From Conoideocrella luteorostrata (Eukaryota > Ascomycota > Sordariomycetes > Hypocreales > Clavicipitaceae), in contig JASWJB010000388.1 in NCBI GenBank assembly GCA_032433595.1, forward strand, positions 1 to 35,488: a stretch of 35,488 nucleotides of DNA, written 5' to 3'. Every line of letters begins with the position of its first letter. The stretch's first letter is position 1. The notes under the pieces were generated by a model. That model made no database searches and was not told where the DNA came from. It was given only the letters and a program-made list of their open reading frames with translations. Position numbers and translations under genes: made by a program. Shown piece by piece: positions 32,252 through 35,488 of the stretch.

Positions 32252-32308
32252 ATGTGCGTTGTGCGCAGCGTGCGACGGCGTGTGGTGGCGTGTGGCGCGG
32301 CGTGTGAA
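32252..32308. repeat. GTG/GCG-rich low-complexity tract
   Basis: Run of GTGCG, GTGTGGTGGC and GCGGCGTGTG units; simple-sequence DNA without coding support. Confidence 0.7.
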
Positions 32309-32641
32309 TCAGACCGTACTCCGTATCGTCAGTAGAGCTACAGGAACGATCAGCAACAATAAACAGCAACATTTCACCGCAACTTGCAAATTCACAGAAT
32401 CATTGAAGCCGGTCTCGTGCAGTGAGAAATCCCCCCATTGCAACCATGGCTTTCATCTCTTCTAATAACACTTCCTTCCAATCCAACGCTTACCCAACAA
32501 AAACCTACCACAATCCACAAACAAGTTATTTAGAGCTTAGAATTCTTGTTGATTCTTTTTAGCAGTAAATAACTCTTCGGGACATCTGCCCCGATTGATG
32601 CTAGGAAAGCTCCAACACAGCAGCTAAAGACCTCTAGTTAA

Positions 32642-33203
32642 ATGACCAAAGATCCTGCACTGAAAGCCCGGGCAGCCAAGCTTCACGAAAAGCTCAAAGG
32701 GCTCACGGGTGCAATGAATCCGAAGCTTAAGAAGGGAGTCATTACGCTAATGCACGTAGCTTCGTCGGAGGAATAATAGAGCAGTTTTGTCTCCCGCCGA
32801 CGGTAGAGAATATCTATACTAACAAAGAAGGAGACAAGAGTGGGAACATTACTCCTATAACTGGTAGCAATATGGGCCATGGGCAGTAGCTAGAGTGCTG
32901 GAGGACCCATCTGTCTCCCCTAGCTTCCATGAGATAGACAATACAAAGCAATTAACATGACTAGGAGACGGGGCCTAGTCTCGGTGTGTTGAAGCATTTT
33001 GGCCGGCTTTTCTCGCCATACTTATCTTGACCGTGTTTGCATGCTTGGCACTAGTCTTGCCCAAGGTCTGGGATCGCATGTATCGCAGGGGTGGTGGAGC
33101 CAGCCTTGACCTTCGACTGAAGCGTTTCAACTATGCAGCTGTTCGCCTCCCGCTCCTCTTTGGCGCGGCACTCAAACGGATAGAGGATCAAGGGAGGGAA
33201 TGA
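32642..33203 (+). pseudogene. Broken coding-like segment, possible degraded gene
   Basis: Four protein-like patches follow each other in changing frames with stops between. They are a 44-codon ORF 32642-32776 (MTKDPALKARAAKLHEKLKG...), a patch reading PPTVENIYTNKEGDKSGN, a patch reading WAVARVLEDPSVSPSFHEID, and 32979-33203. The last reads AFLAILILTVFACLALVLPK, a likely membrane span, followed by a basic segment. A spliced gene is conceivable (a ..CCTAG acceptor precedes the last patch), but I found no consistent exon chain. No family is recognised. Confidence 0.2.
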
Positions 33204-33562
33204 TGGCATCACGGAGGATCAAGGGCAGCCACTTGGGGATGTTGAGTGGTCGCTCTTGCCCATTTTGTCAGCGGGACGCGCAATTCATCAATTGTGCAAC
33301 GTCAGCCCCGGCGTAGCCTCTGCGCGAAGGCGGCGCTGCGGGTCACCAGCTGGTCCAATTGACCACTCAGATCGGCCGCCGGGGCCGCGACGACGACGAC
33401 GCCTGCCCCACATTGTCATGTCGAGCATGGAGAATGGAGTTACTCCGTAACTGACAAACTATGTACCTGCGATGGCGAAGGGGCCAGGGATGGGCAAGTT
33501 GCGGCTTCTCGCTGCGTGTTTCTGCACTTACCGTTCCTTTACCTTGTCTTGATTTGCTTTAC

Positions 33563-33610
33563 CTTACTCCGTACGTTACCTTACGTTACCTTACGTTGCC
33601 TTGCCTTACG
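33563..33610. repeat. TTACGTTACC tandem repeat
   Basis: Imperfect tandem copies of TTACGTTACC followed by TTGCC/TTACG variants, starting within a TACTCCGTACG motif, about 400 bp upstream of the 452-aa gene. Confidence 0.75.
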
Positions 33611-33998
33611 TCGCCTGCGATCTTCCCCGACCCATGCCCAACGCCCACGCAGGCGAAACTGCCTGCAAGAAAAAAAGTCTGCGGGCTGCATCATGCATGT
33701 AATCTATTGTTCGTGTTCCATCCCGCTTCGACTTGCATTCATATTCAGCCATATCCCGATTGACACACCTGGCAACCATTCTTTACTTCTGTCAGTCTGG
33801 TTGTGATTTGCTCACCTTGTCGTGGGCACCTCGATTTTCCCCTTCTCCTCCTCTGGGTCAATCCTCCAGTTTTCTTGGCTACTCCGGTCCCCCATCCATC
33901 CCACCGGTGGCCGCGACAACTCTCTTCAAACCCTTTCCACCACCCTGGGCGACCGACCGCAAATCCACTCCAAATCCCTCCTCCAGTCATGATCAGAT

Positions 33999-35357
33999 AT
34001 GCCACCGCCGCCTGGCTTACCTGACAGCATCAGGAGACCAGGGGTATTGTATACTTCGCCGTACAAACCTCCTCTGCCGACTCTACCATCGCGGCTGTCG
34101 CAACAAGCCAAGTCGACAGAGGTACAACTACCGCCCCTGATTGCTGGGGCTTTGGGCGCTGCGTTCTCGAAAGCTTTGGCTGATGGTCTTGGCAATGAGC
34201 TCCTTACGCATTACTACATTAGCGAGCAGAAGTTCCCCGTGAACCTTGACCGAGCGCTCGATCGTCTCGTGTCCCAATTCACCAACGAGCTCTGGGATGA
34301 GCTCTACCAATTCTACCAAGAGGCAGGGTCCGAGCCCTCGCGACAGGTCACTCTACTTTTCGAAGGTCCCATTCGGCAAATTATTCTAATTCTTAATGGC
34401 CCCGAGGTTTCCAAATGTATCCTCGACAAGCTTGCGCCTGGCCTTTCACAAAGGAAGGAGTCATGGTCGTTGGATTCAGGCGGCATTGACCTGGCGCTGG
34501 CTCTGCAGCTCCTCTGTAGCTACTGGCACCGAGAGATGTCTTCGCAATCGCCTGGGGGTTCGCCAGACGACATTGCACGCAGTCTTCACACACAAATCAG
34601 TACCGGAAATTCGGCCAAAAACCTCATTGCCGCCATTCGTAACATTTTAATGACTCCCCACTATGTTCAAGTTCACATCAATGAATCTGCCATCTGGAAC
34701 CTCCTCTTGAAAAAGCCATTCGCTCCTCCATCCGACGGATACCATGTGGTTCAATTCAAATTCGACTGTCAACTCTTCGGGCCCTTGGACGGCATAGCCG
34801 ATCCGCAGCTCGTCAATATCGGCTCACTGCCTGCCATTACAGGCACAGCAGACGAGTGCGTCTATACCACCGTGTCTGAATACATCAGCAAGGCGTGGCC
34901 TAGGTGTGGTCCCGTAGTGCTAAGATGTCTTGAAGAAGCTGTTGGCAGCGCTTCTATTTCCTACCAGCGGGGTGAGCCCATGTCAGGCCTCTCAATATGG
35001 GATGGAAGCGACGAACTCGGCGCGTACTGCCCAGGCTTGCGGCTCGTCCACGTGGAGTTGGAAAATGCTGCCATTCGCTTAACGGTATCCAGTTGGTCTC
35101 GTAACATGATAGACATATTTCAGCAAATGTGCTGGCTTTGTGCGACGCTGAGCGCCTCGCCTTTTCCCGGCGCATTATCCGAATGCGTCACCTCTATATC
35201 CGACTGGGCCTATGTGAATGATTCTACCTATGTCAACTGTGGCCTAGAGCACCGGCCTGTCCCTGATGGCCACGGTTTACCGTGGCTGCAGCGAATGCAG
35301 GGCGCCGCCCTTGCCACCGGCTTCCCTATTCGTGGACTCACCTCGACGCAATTATGA
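33999..35357 (+). CDS. Conserved-looking orphan protein, 452 aa, function unknown
   Basis: Single long exon; no intron is needed to keep it open. The first 45 residues are Pro-rich (MPPPPGLPDSIRRP; YKPPLPTLPSRLSQQ). Residues about 46-70 form an Ala/Leu-rich amphipathic or weakly hydrophobic segment (LIAGALGAAFSKALADGLG). The remainder is a globular mix with several hydrophobic helices (RQIILILNG; GGIDLALALQLLCSYW) and about a dozen Cys without a metal-site pattern. A distinctive stretch near the middle reads YHVVQFKFDCQLFGPLDGI. I do not recognise the family. Start: the ATG at 33999 opens the frame. Another ATG at 33989 begins a short overlapping out-of-frame ORF ending at 34024, which could lower translation if included in the mRNA. 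No signal peptide is apparent. Confidence 0.8.
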   Translation: MPPPPGLPDSIRRPGVLYTSPYKPPLPTLPSRLSQQAKSTEVQLPPLIAGALGAAFSKALADGLGNELLTHYYISEQKFPVNLDRALDRLVSQFTNELWDELYQFYQEAGSEPSRQVTLLFEGPIRQIILILNGPEVSKCILDKLAPGLSQRKESWSLDSGGIDLALALQLLCSYWHREMSSQSPGGSPDDIARSLHTQISTGNSAKNLIAAIRNILMTPHYVQVHINESAIWNLLLKKPFAPPSDGYHVVQFKFDCQLFGPLDGIADPQLVNIGSLPAITGTADECVYTTVSEYISKAWPRCGPVVLRCLEEAVGSASISYQRGEPMSGLSIWDGSDELGAYCPGLRLVHVELENAAIRLTVSSWSRNMIDIFQQMCWLCATLSASPFPGALSECVTSISDWAYVNDSTYVNCGLEHRPVPDGHGLPWLQRMQGAALATGFPIRGLTSTQL

Positions 35358-35488
35358 TATTATGTACAACAAAAACAATAACGTAATGAAGGTGCTGGTT
35401 GCATAGAGTCTGGAGTCTGGAGTCTTTGCGTCTCTGGAGGCACGCACACATATACACACATATACATATATATATACATATACATATA
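35358..35488. other. Downstream flank with microsatellite
   Basis: 3' flank of the 452-aa gene. It holds three GAGTCTG units (about 35405-35424) and a CA/TATACA microsatellite from about 35444 to the window end. Confidence 0.8.

Larger units (their letters stand above)
28271..33998. other. Gene desert of about 5.7 kb with relic sequence
   Basis: No intact gene is supported. Bases 28271-28500 probably form the promoter of the DUF6699-like gene. Further right lie a purine-rich tract (28502-28551), an AT-rich block and poly-T run (30595-30693), a hairpin (30717-30742), repeat copy B (30743-30778), a 16-bp palindrome (30877-30892), and short coding-like patches at 31534-31740 and 32642-33203. 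The last few hundred bases before 33999 are presumably the promoter and leader of the 452-aa gene. Confidence 0.55.

Noticed and set aside
1..35488. CRISPR array, bacterial operon features, secondary-metabolite backbone genes
   Set aside because: No regularly spaced repeats, no prokaryotic layout, and no PKS/NRPS/terpene-synthase motifs were seen.

Overview
The window looks like nuclear DNA of a filamentous ascomycete (Pezizomycotina; a Sordariomycete/Hypocreales-type genome is my guess, not shown). The reasons are short GT-AG introns of 49-147 bp (one GC-AG), some with CTAAC-like branch points, fungal-only families (Zn2Cys6/fungal-trans regulator, OPT transporter, Vip1-type RRM protein) and long gene-poor spacers with microsatellites. 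No PKS, NRPS, tyrosine-recombinase 'captain', intact transposase, tRNA or rRNA gene was recognised.

Layout. 0.3-4.1 kb: a three-exon Zn2Cys6 regulator of the DAL81/TamA type followed in the same direction by an intronless PLP enzyme that closely resembles 2,2-dialkylglycine decarboxylase. A perfect 10-bp CG-rich inverted repeat and a TATA box lie between them. 4.1-7.5 kb: gene-poor. 7.5-9.05 kb: a Vip1-like RRM gene convergent with a hidden 76-aa two-exon gene using a GC-AG intron. 10.4-13.4 kb: a Ser-rich coiled-coil protein convergent with a second coiled-coil, probably nuclear, protein. 13.4-20.06 kb: gene desert. 20.06-23.5 kb: a 13-exon OPT-family oligopeptide transporter of 878 aa. 24.86-26.41 kb (minus): homogentisate 1,2-dioxygenase. 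27.48-28.27 kb (minus): a four-exon 173-aa conserved protein, DUF6699-like. 28.3-34.0 kb: second desert, with AT-rich and poly-T relic sequence, a 36-bp repeat also present at base 1, and decayed coding-like patches. 34.0-35.36 kb: a 452-aa orphan.

Functional reading. The regulator and decarboxylase form a plausible local unit for using 2-aminoisobutyrate or other alpha,alpha-dialkyl amino acids, as found in peptaibols. The peptide transporter and homogentisate dioxygenase also fit amino-nitrogen/carbon scavenging, but nothing shows that they are co-regulated. The most notable non-coding signal is the 9-mer TACTCCGTA/TACGGAGTA at 13 places, all outside the exons called here, far above chance expectation.
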